From: Bacteroidota bacterium
GTDB lineage: Bacteria > Bacteroidota > Bacteroidia > Chitinophagales > Saprospiraceae
Direction of reading: 5' to 3'
Length of the DNA stretch: 64,000 bases
Assembly (NCBI GenBank): GCA_963169455.1
Contig: CAUJDW010000159.1
Coordinates: 1-64,000 of the forward strand
The first letter of the stretch is position 1. Each line of letters begins with the position of its first letter. This document shows, one piece after another, positions 7,975 through 16,499 of the stretch. Both the position numbers and the translations under genes were made by a program. The notes under the pieces are model-generated. The model was not told the DNA's origin. It worked only from the letters and a program-made list of their open reading frames with translations, and searched no databases.

Positions 7975-10896
7975 TTAAAATTCAACGTTTATGCCGGCAA
8001 TGAGGGTTCGGGCCTGCGGGTACGTCCCGTAGTCGATGCCCTGCTCGGTGGCGCTCCTTCCGAAGGCGTTCACCTCGGGGTCGAAACCGCTGTACTTCGT
8101 GAAAGTCAGCAGGTTCTGCCCGGTAACATAAACCGAAAGGTTGCGGATGGCCAGCCGTTCAAGCGTTTTGGGGTTGAAGGCATAAGACAGGGTGATGGCC
8201 TTCAGGCGAAGATAGGAACCGTCTTCCACAAAGCGGGTGGAATTGCGCACGTTGTCCACCTTGCCGCCACCGATAGCCCTGGGGATATCGGTGTTGCGGT
8301 TGTCGGGCGTCCAGCGGCGCAGCACGTCAACCGACTGGTTTTTGCTGTCGAACATGCCTTCCAGGTCGATGCGGGTGGCGTTGAAAATATCGTTGCCCTG
8401 GCTGCCCTGGAAGAAGAAGTCCAACCCGAAGTTTTTCCATGAAAAGGTATTGGTCAGCCCGTAGGTGAAATCCGGGTTGGCGTCGCCGATGACGGTGCGG
8501 TCGCCCGGGTCGAAAATGCCGTTCCCGTTCACGTCCTTGTACATCAGGTCGCCTGTTTCGGGATCGACGCCTTCGGAAATATAGCCGAAGAAAACGCCGA
8601 GCGGCAGGCCTTCCCGCACGATGGCCACGTCCTGGTTGTTGCTGTACACCCGCCCGAAATAATACACGTCGGTGTATTGCAGTTCCAGCACTTTATTCCT
8701 GTTGAAGGAAATGTTGAAGTCGGTGTTCCAGCGCAGCGCCCCGGTGGTGTTCACCGTGGAAACATTGAACTCGAGTCCCCTGTTTTCGATGGTTCCGGCG
8801 TTGGTCTGAATGGAAGTGATGGGCAGGGAGTTGGAGAGCTGCACGTTCAGCAGCACGTCATTGGTCTTTTTGTAGTAGGCGTCGGCCGTGAAGTTGAAAC
8901 GCCCTTCCCAGAGGGAGAGGTCCAGCCCGATGTTGGACTGTGCAGTCGTTTCCCAGCGCAGGTCGGGGTTGCCGTAAGTGGACTGTACGGCCGCCGGCCC
9001 CGAGAGTGGGTTGGTGGCGGCGCGGCGGTAGTAGGACACCAGCCCGTAGCGGGCATAATTGGAGATGCCTTCCTGGTTGCCGTTTTTGCCCCAGCCGAGG
9101 CGAAGTTTCATATCGTAAATGGCGCCGAAGTTTTCCATGAAGGGTTCTGCGGAGATGCGCCAGCCGAGCGAGAAGGACGGCATGGCGCCCCAGTGGTGCG
9201 CCAGCTTGGAAGAGCCGTCACGCCTGACGGAAGCCGTCAGCAGGTATTTGCTCTTATAGTCATAGGTAAAGCGCCCGAAAAAGGAGGCCAGCGCCCACTC
9301 CTGCACATCGGTGCTGGCGGAAATGCTGTTGGCCGCATTCAGGGTCGTAACGGAAACATCGGCCGGGAAGTCGTTGCCGTAGATGTAGGAATTACTCCAG
9401 CGGGACTTCTGGATACTGCTGCCCGCCAGGAAGGACACCTTGTTCTCGCCAAAGGAGGTAGCATAGCTGGCGGTATTTTCCCAAAGCCAGATGGTGTTGT
9501 TGGACTTGTCGGCCTGCCCCAGGCCGTTTTGGTTGCGGCCGTAGTTGGTGCGGAAGGGGTCGAGGTAGTACTCCCACTGGTGGGCGTTGATGTCGGCCCC
9601 GAAGTTGGTTTTCAGGGCGAATCCTTTGAAAAGGGTGGCCTCGGCGTTGAAGTTCCCGAAAAGGCGGGTGTCGATGGACTCCTGGTCGGGGCCGAACATA
9701 TAGGCCACGGGGTTTTCCCAGGAAGGCTGGAATGGGTTGGGGTCGAACTGCCCGCTGCCGTCCTTTTTGTAAATGCTGAGGAAAGGCGGGGTGTTCAGGG
9801 CGCTCATAATGACGCCGCCGCGCCCGCTGCTGGCATTATCGGGGGTGTCTTTGGTGCTGGAGCGCAACACGTTCATGCTCGCTCCGATGCTCAGCCAGTC
9901 CGTGGCCTGGTTGTCCAGGTTCAGCCGCAGGGAATAGCGGCCGAAGCGGGCAGGCTCCACAATGCCCGACTGGTTGAGGTAGTTGGCGGACAGGAGGTAG
10001 CGGGCCTTGTCCGTTCCGCCCGCAAAGGATAACTGGTAGCTCTGGGTATTGCCGTATCCGAAAACCTCTTCGCTCCAGTCGGTGTAACCCGTCGCTGCCG
10101 GGTCGAGCGCCCCGGGGATGATCTCCTCGATCAGGTTGCGGTACTGTTTGGTGCTGAGGGTCTCGACTGTCTTGCGGAGGTCCGAAACGCCGGCATAAGC
10201 GTTGAAAGTGATGGAAGAGCTGTTCTCCGAGCCGCGTTTGGTGGTGATGATGACCACGCCATTGGCGGCGCGCGCGCCGTAAATCGCTGCGGAGGATGCG
10301 TCCTTCAGCACGGTCATGGACGCGATGTCGGATGGGTTCAGGCCCCGTATATCGGTGGTGGGCACGCCGTCCACGACGTACAGGGGTTCGTTGCCGGCCA
10401 GGACGGAGGTGGCCCCGCGCACCCGCACGGCGATGTCGGCGCCCGGTTTGCCGGAGGGCTGCACGACCTGTACGCCCGCAGCTTTGCCCTGCAGGGCCTC
10501 GGCGGCAGAAACCATGGGCCTGTTTTTGATCGCTTTTTCATCGATGACCACCACGGCCGTGGTGAGGTCTTCTTTTTTCTGCGTGCCGTAGCCTATGACC
10601 ACTACGTTTTCCAGCAGGTAACTGGCCGTCTGCAGCACGACGTCTATCCGCGTCCTGCCGTTTATGGAAATCTCCCGGGGTTCATAGCCGGTATAGGAAA
10701 AAACCAGAACCCCCTCTCCCACATCTATAGCGTACTCGCCATCGAAGTCCGTAATGGTTCCCTGGGTTGTTCCTTTCAGGGCCACCGTAGCCCCCACCAG
10801 TGGTTCTCCGGTAGTATCCGTGACTTTTCCGGTGACCTGAGCAGTACCGGCAACAGCTACGAGAAAACTGCATATTAAAGAGATGAGCCTAGCCAT
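7975..10896 (-). CDS. SusC/RagA-family TonB-dependent outer-membrane transporter
   Basis: 973 residues from the preferred start at 10896, where a signal peptide begins (MARLISLICSFLVAVAGTAQ); an in-frame ATG 16 codons upstream would put charged residues before it. After the signal come a carboxypeptidase-regulatory-like beta-sandwich (about 22-105), a TonB plug containing the SusC signature (LKDASSAAIYGARAANGV, about 195-215), and a long beta-barrel ending in Phe. It imports oligosaccharides with its SusD lid, driven by TonB/ExbBD. There is no extended N-terminal signalling domain, so an anti-sigma partner is not expected. A GC-rich hairpin lies in the leader (10933-10983). Confidence 0.95.
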   Translation of the reverse strand: MARLISLICSFLVAVAGTAQVTGKVTDTTGEPLVGATVALKGTTQGTITDFDGEYAIDVGEGVLVFSYTGYEPREISINGRTRIDVVLQTASYLLENVVVIGYGTQKKEDLTTAVVVIDEKAIKNRPMVSAAEALQGKAAGVQVVQPSGKPGADIAVRVRGATSVLAGNEPLYVVDGVPTTDIRGLNPSDIASMTVLKDASSAAIYGARAANGVVIITTKRGSENSSSITFNAYAGVSDLRKTVETLSTKQYRNLIEEIIPGALDPAATGYTDWSEEVFGYGNTQSYQLSFAGGTDKARYLLSANYLNQSGIVEPARFGRYSLRLNLDNQATDWLSIGASMNVLRSSTKDTPDNASSGRGGVIMSALNTPPFLSIYKKDGSGQFDPNPFQPSWENPVAYMFGPDQESIDTRLFGNFNAEATLFKGFALKTNFGADINAHQWEYYLDPFRTNYGRNQNGLGQADKSNNTIWLWENTASYATSFGENKVSFLAGSSIQKSRWSNSYIYGNDFPADVSVTTLNAANSISASTDVQEWALASFFGRFTYDYKSKYLLTASVRRDGSSKLAHHWGAMPSFSLGWRISAEPFMENFGAIYDMKLRLGWGKNGNQEGISNYARYGLVSYYRRAATNPLSGPAAVQSTYGNPDLRWETTAQSNIGLDLSLWEGRFNFTADAYYKKTNDVLLNVQLSNSLPITSIQTNAGTIENRGLEFNVSTVNTTGALRWNTDFNISFNRNKVLELQYTDVYYFGRVYSNNQDVAIVREGLPLGVFFGYISEGVDPETGDLMYKDVNGNGIFDPGDRTVIGDANPDFTYGLTNTFSWKNFGLDFFFQGSQGNDIFNATRIDLEGMFDSKNQSVDVLRRWTPDNRNTDIPRAIGGGKVDNVRNSTRFVEDGSYLRLKAITLSYAFNPKTLERLAIRNLSVYVTGQNLLTFTKYSGFDPEVNAFGRSATEQGIDYGTYPQARTLIAGINVEF

Positions 10897-10932
10897 TTGA
10901 TCAAGCGTATTGGTTAAAAGTGTTGGAAAAGG

Positions 10933-10983
10933 CGGGCGCCGCACCCGCCTCCGCTGGAGGGGCGAAGGCAGGCGCGGCGCCCG
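10933..10983 (-). terminator. GC-rich hairpin between the PKD lipoprotein gene and susC
   Basis: Ten-bp perfect arms (CGGGCGCCGC at 10933-10942 and its complement at 10974-10983) are separated by a loop that is itself GC-rich. Read on the minus strand it is followed by CTTTTCC, a weak T-rich tail. It could be a partial terminator, an mRNA-stabilising stem or an intergenic repeat that adjusts susC/D levels relative to the gene before it. Confidence 0.45.
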
Positions 10984-11002
10984 GCAAAAAAGCGGGAGAA
11001 AT

Positions 11003-12742
11003 TTAACGCACCAGAACCATCGTCCACGCAGCCGTGCCGCTGTGGTCGCCGGAAATGTCCACTGAGATCGTCAGGGTTTCCGTCGTGCCGTCATCGACGT
11101 AGCTCATGACCTCGTACTGGTTGGAGTCCAGCCCGCCGTTGGGCGGGTTGGCGCCGTTGGAGTTTTCGCCACCGTAATAACCTTTGTAGAAACCGATGAA
11201 TGCGGCGCCCGTCGCGCCGTTGGTAACCGTAATGATGGGCCTGCCGGAAGGCGAGGCGGCAGCCGTCGTGAAGGACCAGGAGTGCACCCCGGAGCCGAAG
11301 GCGGCGCCGTTGCCGCTGGCGGCGACTTCAGCATCCGACCAGCAGCCGTTGGGGCTGCCCATATAGCCGTCGTTGCGGGCGTCACCGTTGGTTTTGTATT
11401 CGTACACGCCGCCGTCGCTGAAAATGAACTCGTCGTTGGTGATGCACGACCAGTCATCCGCGCCCGTGGACGAGCCGTCCAGGAAGTTGGCGGGCACGCC
11501 CCACCAGGAGGGGTCGCCGAGGGCCGGGCCTACGAAGATGGAGTTAGCCGCATTGCGCACCTTCCAGGCGCCGCCGATGAGGTCGGAAGCCGCCAGGGTT
11601 CCCGAAATGGTCACCTGGGTGGAAGCGGTGGCGGAGGCGTTGCCCCTCGTCGCCGTCAGCACGACCGTGTAAATGCCTGCTTCGGCATAGGTATGGGCCG
11701 GGTTTTCAAGCGTGGAGCTGGAGCCGTCGCCAAAGTCCCAGTTGTAGCTCGTCGCGTCGTAAGACCTGTTGGTGAAGGTGGCCGTGGGGCCGGCGACTTC
11801 GGCATCGAAGCCGGCTACCGGCGGTTCATCATTGGGGTCGTCGTAATGCACCAGGGTGATCTTCCAATAGGCCGGCGTATTGTCGGGCGTGGTATAGTTG
11901 GATTGCAGGATCAGGGTGTCCACATCGCCATCATACAATTTCAGGATGGTGAAGGTGACGGAATCCTGCGGCACGCTCACTTCGGCGTCGGTGCCGATTT
12001 TGGGCAGCCCGATGAAGGCGCCCAGGCCTTTCACCCTGAGCTTGCCGCCCGACATGGAGAACTTGTGCATGCCGTCGCCAAAGGCGGTCAGGTCGCTGCC
12101 CCCGGGGCCCGTCAGGTGTTCGGCAGTCGTTTCAAAACATTCGTTGGCCGGTTCGAAAACGCCGCCTTCGGCCCAGAAATCGCCGTCGGAATCGTACTGG
12201 TAATCGCCGTTGCGGAAGAAGATGAATTTATCGTTCATGGTGCAGGGGCGGTTCAGAATGTCCTGGTTGCCCCGGCCCAGGCCCCACCACACTTCGATAG
12301 GCGTGGAGCGCCTGCCCACTTCCAGCGGCCAGGTATTGTCGTTGACCGTCCGCAGGAATTTCCAGGTTTTGGATACATCGCCCACCAGCTTGGTCAGCTC
12401 GGCATCCGGGTCGACGATATTGATTGTTTGCACCGAAACGTCCTCGTCTTTTCCATTCGTGTGGATAGCCGTCAGCTTGACGGTGTACGCACCAACGCCG
12501 GCATAGGTATGCACCGGGTTCTCTTCACTGGAAACGGCGGAGCCGTCGCCGAAATCCCATTCCAGTTCGGAGAAGTTCTGGGAAGCGTTGGTGAAAGTGA
12601 CTTTCCTGTAATCGTCCGCGTCAATAACATAGGAAAAGCCGGATATCACTTCCACTTCCTCATCGTCCTTGTTGCAGGAAACAAAGAAGCCCACATAGAC
12701 TGACAACACGATCAGCCAGGAGGCTCTAAGCAGATTTTTCAT
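11003..12742 (-). CDS. Surface lipoprotein with two PKD-plus-binding-module repeats
   Basis: 579 residues starting at 12742, where the lipoprotein signal begins (MKNLLRASW..., lipobox Cys23); the longer reading frame adds 18 unlikely residues. PKD domains with the WDFGDGS motif lie at about 35-115 and 315-390. Each is followed by a similar roughly 170-residue module: WWGLGRGN / CTMNDKFIFF in the first and WWGVPAN / CITNDEFIF in the second. The protein is therefore an internal tandem duplication of [PKD + putative carbohydrate-binding module]. It is the first gene of the susC/D group and probably a surface glycan-binding protein filling the SusE/F role. The binding modules are not named with certainty. 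Confidence 0.82.
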   Translation of the reverse strand: MKNLLRASWLIVLSVYVGFFVSCNKDDEEVEVISGFSYVIDADDYRKVTFTNASQNFSELEWDFGDGSAVSSEENPVHTYAGVGAYTVKLTAIHTNGKDEDVSVQTINIVDPDAELTKLVGDVSKTWKFLRTVNDNTWPLEVGRRSTPIEVWWGLGRGNQDILNRPCTMNDKFIFFRNGDYQYDSDGDFWAEGGVFEPANECFETTAEHLTGPGGSDLTAFGDGMHKFSMSGGKLRVKGLGAFIGLPKIGTDAEVSVPQDSVTFTILKLYDGDVDTLILQSNYTTPDNTPAYWKITLVHYDDPNDEPPVAGFDAEVAGPTATFTNRSYDATSYNWDFGDGSSSTLENPAHTYAEAGIYTVVLTATRGNASATASTQVTISGTLAASDLIGGAWKVRNAANSIFVGPALGDPSWWGVPANFLDGSSTGADDWSCITNDEFIFSDGGVYEYKTNGDARNDGYMGSPNGCWSDAEVAASGNGAAFGSGVHSWSFTTAAASPSGRPIITVTNGATGAAFIGFYKGYYGGENSNGANPPNGGLDSNQYEVMSYVDDGTTETLTISVDISGDHSGTAAWTMVLVR

Positions 12743-12972
12743 AATACATGGTTTTTGCAATGGTGAATGAATGTATGGATCGGAAATCCCACCCATAGCC
12801 CGTCAGATTTCAAGGCCTGATCGTGGGTTGTTCTTCGTGCTTCCGGCTGCTGGTTTTCGCCTGACAATGCCCGCTTCACGGCGCCGGAGCCGCCTGCCAC
12901 GGTAAACGAAACCCGCTCAAAACAAAGGTTTGAAAATGCTGTTTTTTTTACCTTTAATTTTGCCGTTATGTT

Positions 12973-13002
12973 TTTTTTGAAATTATATTCTTTTTCAAAA
13001 AA
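12973..13002. promoter_or_regulatory. Inverted repeat in the glycan-locus promoter region
   Basis: A perfect 10-bp inverted repeat (TTTTTTGAAA at 12973-12982, TTTCAAAAAA at 12993-13002) with a 10-nt spacer lies about 230 nt upstream of the PKD lipoprotein start. The surrounding 12743-13151 gap (409 nt) is AT-rich in its middle and holds no gene. The spacing suits a dimeric helix-turn-helix regulator, possibly the LuxR-type protein encoded next door. A Bacteroidota-type -7 box (TAnnTTTG) was not clearly found here. Confidence 0.4.
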
Positions 13003-13151
13003 CCAGAGCGGTATTACAAAAGAAGCATTTGAAAAGGGGATTTCGAAAAAAATGCACCTGACAAAAGCTCGCCATGCCCCAATTTTCCACAAATCGGGAT
13101 CAGAAGGCGGCCGGCATGGCGCAGCTGAGGAAAGCGCCGGAGCGGCCCGGC

Positions 13152-16100
13152 TCAGAGTTTCCAGATGTATTCGTTCAGGGAAGCTTCTTTTTCCAGGCCC
13201 ATTTTTTTCTTCAGCCGGTACTTGCTCTGCTCAACGCCGTTGACGGTGATGTTGAGAATGGATGCGATCTCCGCATTGGAGAACCCCATGCGGATGAAGC
13301 AGCACAGGCGGTTGTCGTGCCCGGTTATGTGGGGATGCCTCAGGTGGAGTTCGTGCACGAAGTCCTGGTGCATTTGGTTGAAGGCCAACTGAAACTGCTC
13401 CCAGTAATCTTCCTGTTTCAGTTCGTTATCAATGGCGCGGATGAGCTTGCGGGCCTCTGCGGAGTTCCCATCCTGGCCGGAAAGGCCCATTTTCAGTATC
13501 CGGTCCTTTAGGCCTTCCAGAAACTGGTTCTTGTGGGCGGTTTGCAGCACGGAGGCGCTGAGGCGGGCCTGCTTGGCCTCTACCTCTTTTTGGAGGTTCT
13601 CATTTTTAAGCCGGAATATTTCCTGTTCCGCCTTAAAGGATTTTTCCTGAAAAACCGCCTTCTGGTGTTCCAGGAAAAAGCGGATGATCAGGTAGGCGAC
13701 CGCCAGCGCTGCGGCCGCACAAATGAGGTAGAACCACCAGGTTTCCCAGAAGGGAGGGCTCACCTCTATGGCCAGCGTGCGAACCTCACCCCATACGTTG
13801 TCGCTGTTGCAGGCTTTGATCTTCAATTGGTAAAAGCCTCCTTTCAGGTTGGAGTACACGGCCCGGTGCTGGCCGGCTTCCGCATAATTCCAGGTTTCAT
13901 CAAAACCTACCAGTTGGTAGGCGTACTTGTTTTTCGCCGGGTTCGTGTAATCCGTTCCCGAAAATTCGAAAACGATGCCCCGGTCTGCATGGGAAAGCCG
14001 GACGACAGTACCCGGGCTGTTCAACCCGCCGTTCAGCACGCTGCGCCCGTTCCAATAACCCACGGACACCTGCTGGCCGGAAAGCCTCAGCCCGGTGAAC
14101 ACGGCTCTGGGCGGATGTGGATTGGGCCGGATGTTTCCGGGGTCGAGGATGGAAAAGCCATTGGTGCCGCCAAAGGCCAGGCGGCCGTCCTTCAGGCTGA
14201 GTGACGCCCGGGGGTTGTACTGGTTGTTCCTGAGGTTGTCGTCAGCGCCGAAGTCTTTAATCTCTCCGGTTCGGGGATCCAGGCGCACGATGCCCTTCTG
14301 GGTGGCGATCCATAAATGCCCATCGCCGTCCTCCTCAATACTATTGATCATGTTGGAGGGCAGCCCGTTTCGGGTATCATAATAAAGCATGGCGTCCGTA
14401 TCGGGCGAGAGGCAGTTCAGCCCTTTGAATTCCGTGCCTATCCAGAGGTTGCCCCTGCTGTCCAGGAACAGGCACTGGAGGTTGTTTCCGCTCAGTTGGT
14501 TCGGGCCGCCCTGCGTGTACCGCCTGATCTCGCCCGTGGCCAGGTGCAGGCGGTTCAGCCCGTTATCTTCGCTGGCCGCCCAGAGAAAGCCCCTTTTTTT
14601 GTCCAGTAAAACATCCACGATCTGGACGCTGGAAATGCTGTTGGGGTTGCCGGGCTCGGGCAGAAAGCGCCTGAACATACTGCTTCCGGGGGGCAGATAG
14701 TTGAGCCCGCCGCCAAGGGCGCCGATCCACAGCCCGCCGGCATCGTCCAGCTCCATGTCCCAGACGTTGTTGTGGGACAGCGAACCCGGCTCGCCTGGCT
14801 GGCTTCGGAAATTGCGGATGGCGCCGCTGCGGGAATCGAAAAAACAGAGCCCGTCGGCATAAGTGCCCACCCACAAACCGCCATTGCCTGCCGACTCTAG
14901 GCAGGTAACCACCTGCTTGGGAAACCTGCCGCCCGAAACCTCTGCCGGGTGCAGCTCGATGCTGTATCCGGCGGCTTCGGCGTAAAACAACCCGCCGCCG
15001 TCGGCGCCGATCCAGATCCTGCCCGAATCATCCTCTTCCAGCGCCAGGACGGACCTGAGCCCCTTTCGCCCGTAACCGTTCTGGTTTTCATGGATGAGAA
15101 AAGGCGGGGAATAAGCCTTGTGAATATTCACCCCGCCATTGAAGGTGCCTACCCAGAGGTTGCCGATGTTGTCGAACATCAGGTGGTACAGGGCGTTGGT
15201 GTTGAGCGCCTGCGGAAAGCCCGCCGAAGTGCTTACATGCTGAAACCGGCCGCTGGATGCCTCCAGAATGTTCAATCCGCCCCCATCAGACGCAATCCAG
15301 AGGTTGCCCGAAGGGTCGAAGGCCAGGCTGGTGATGATGTTGTGGGAAATCGTTTGCTGCGGCGCGTTCCCTGCTTTGAAAAAATGCTTGAACTGCCTGC
15401 TTTCCGGGCTGTACTTGTATAATCCGCTTCCGGCCGTGCCTATCCAGAGGTTCCCTGCGCTATCGAGGCACAGGGACTTTTCGAAGCTGTTGAGGTTCAG
15501 GGAATCCTGGCTGTTCAGATGGGAAATGGACCGGGAGGCGGGGTCATAGGCGTTGATGCCCCGCCCGTCGGTGGCGATCCATACCTGCCCCTGCCGGCCT
15601 TCCTGGAAATCAAAGACGAAGTCGTTGCTCAGCGCCCTGGAGGAAGGCCGGCACTGGGTGCAGAAGTGCGCGATCTTCCTGCGGTTCTCATCAAAGACAA
15701 AGGCGCCGCTGCCCGAAGTGCCCACCCAGAGCCAGCCCCGGCTGTCCTCGTAAATGCTCCTGATAGTTGCGCGGCCCCAGTCGATCTCGGGGTCCGGGCC
15801 GGCGGGAAAGCGCTCAAAAGCGCCCTTTGCCCCATCCCATACGCTGATGCCCGCCCCCCGGTGCCCTATCCAAATCTTCCCTTTTTTGTCCTCCGCCAGG
15901 CAAAGCACGGTGGGCCCGTTCAGGGCCTTGCTGTCACCTTCGACAGGCAGGAACACCTCGAATTCATAACCGTTGTAGCGGTTGAGCCCGTAGCGGGTCC
16001 CGATCCAGATCAGCCCCTGGCGATCCTGTAAAATGGCGTAAACGGTGCTATGCGACAGCCCGTCGTCGGCTGTCAGGTGTTCAAAAGCGATGGGGGAGTG

Positions 16101-16187
16101 AAATACCTGGCCGCCCCCCGGAGCAGGCATGGCCAGCGGGGCGGCAAGGGAAAGGAGCACCCTGTATATCCAGGCTGAAATACGCAT
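13152..16187 (-). CDS. Membrane-bound two-component-propeller / Y_Y_Y / LuxR-type transcription regulator
   Basis: 1011 residues. A signal peptide (about 1-27) leads into a large periplasmic beta-propeller built from repeats of the type 'GLIWIGTRYGLNRY' / 'GNLWIGTAGSGLYKY' (about 30-740). A Y_Y_Y domain follows (about 745-805), then one membrane helix (about 813-835), a coiled coil and a C-terminal LuxR/GerE helix-turn-helix (about 945-1000; GFSNAEIASILNITVNGVEQSKYRLKKK). Histidine kinase, ATPase and receiver domains are absent, so sensing must be coupled to DNA binding by the coiled coil directly. This is a Bacteroidota-specific one-component design. It lies upstream of the glycan locus on the same strand and probably controls it (inference). 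Confidence 0.88.
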   Translation of the reverse strand: MRISAWIYRVLLSLAAPLAMPAPGGGQVFHSPIAFEHLTADDGLSHSTVYAILQDRQGLIWIGTRYGLNRYNGYEFEVFLPVEGDSKALNGPTVLCLAEDKKGKIWIGHRGAGISVWDGAKGAFERFPAGPDPEIDWGRATIRSIYEDSRGWLWVGTSGSGAFVFDENRRKIAHFCTQCRPSSRALSNDFVFDFQEGRQGQVWIATDGRGINAYDPASRSISHLNSQDSLNLNSFEKSLCLDSAGNLWIGTAGSGLYKYSPESRQFKHFFKAGNAPQQTISHNIITSLAFDPSGNLWIASDGGGLNILEASSGRFQHVSTSAGFPQALNTNALYHLMFDNIGNLWVGTFNGGVNIHKAYSPPFLIHENQNGYGRKGLRSVLALEEDDSGRIWIGADGGGLFYAEAAGYSIELHPAEVSGGRFPKQVVTCLESAGNGGLWVGTYADGLCFFDSRSGAIRNFRSQPGEPGSLSHNNVWDMELDDAGGLWIGALGGGLNYLPPGSSMFRRFLPEPGNPNSISSVQIVDVLLDKKRGFLWAASEDNGLNRLHLATGEIRRYTQGGPNQLSGNNLQCLFLDSRGNLWIGTEFKGLNCLSPDTDAMLYYDTRNGLPSNMINSIEEDGDGHLWIATQKGIVRLDPRTGEIKDFGADDNLRNNQYNPRASLSLKDGRLAFGGTNGFSILDPGNIRPNPHPPRAVFTGLRLSGQQVSVGYWNGRSVLNGGLNSPGTVVRLSHADRGIVFEFSGTDYTNPAKNKYAYQLVGFDETWNYAEAGQHRAVYSNLKGGFYQLKIKACNSDNVWGEVRTLAIEVSPPFWETWWFYLICAAAALAVAYLIIRFFLEHQKAVFQEKSFKAEQEIFRLKNENLQKEVEAKQARLSASVLQTAHKNQFLEGLKDRILKMGLSGQDGNSAEARKLIRAIDNELKQEDYWEQFQLAFNQMHQDFVHELHLRHPHITGHDNRLCCFIRMGFSNAEIASILNITVNGVEQSKYRLKKKMGLEKEASLNEYIWKL

Positions 16188-16340
16188 CAGGCCTATTTGC
16201 CTCCGTTAATGATTAATCCAGTTGCAACCGCTTCCCGGGCAGCATCTCCCGATCCTGGGATTGTATTGCCTGCACCCTTGTAGAGAAGGAAATCCCTGAG
16301 GGTGTTGACAAATTAATAAAAAGCGAGAAAAAAAACGGGC

Positions 16341-16366
16341 AAAGCTCCTTATTTTAGGGGAGCTTT
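16341..16366. promoter_or_regulatory. Hairpin in the divergent regulatory gap 16188-16499
   Basis: Perfect 8-bp arms (AAAGCTCC at 16341-16348, GGAGCTTT at 16359-16366) flank a 10-nt AT-rich loop, and a T-run follows on the plus strand. It lies between two divergently transcribed regulator genes. It may be a leader hairpin of the hybrid kinase mRNA. The rest of the 312-nt gap holds no gene. Confidence 0.4.
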
Positions 16367-16499
16367 TCCGCAAACGAAAACCTCCTTTGAAAAATATGTG
16401 GCCAATGCGCCATGCGGAAGCCAGGCCGGCAAGAAGAGCGGGGGGCGCATGGCACACTATCTCCAGATCGCAGGATTTGTCAAAGAATCACAAATAAAT

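Noticed and set aside
7243-8442. Long plus-strand open frame opposite susD/susC
   Set aside because: Antisense shadow of strongly supported genes in GC-rich DNA; the product has no domain or signal.
8677-10032. 451-codon plus-strand open frame opposite susC
   Set aside because: Low-complexity Gly/Val/Arg product mirroring susC codons; shadow.
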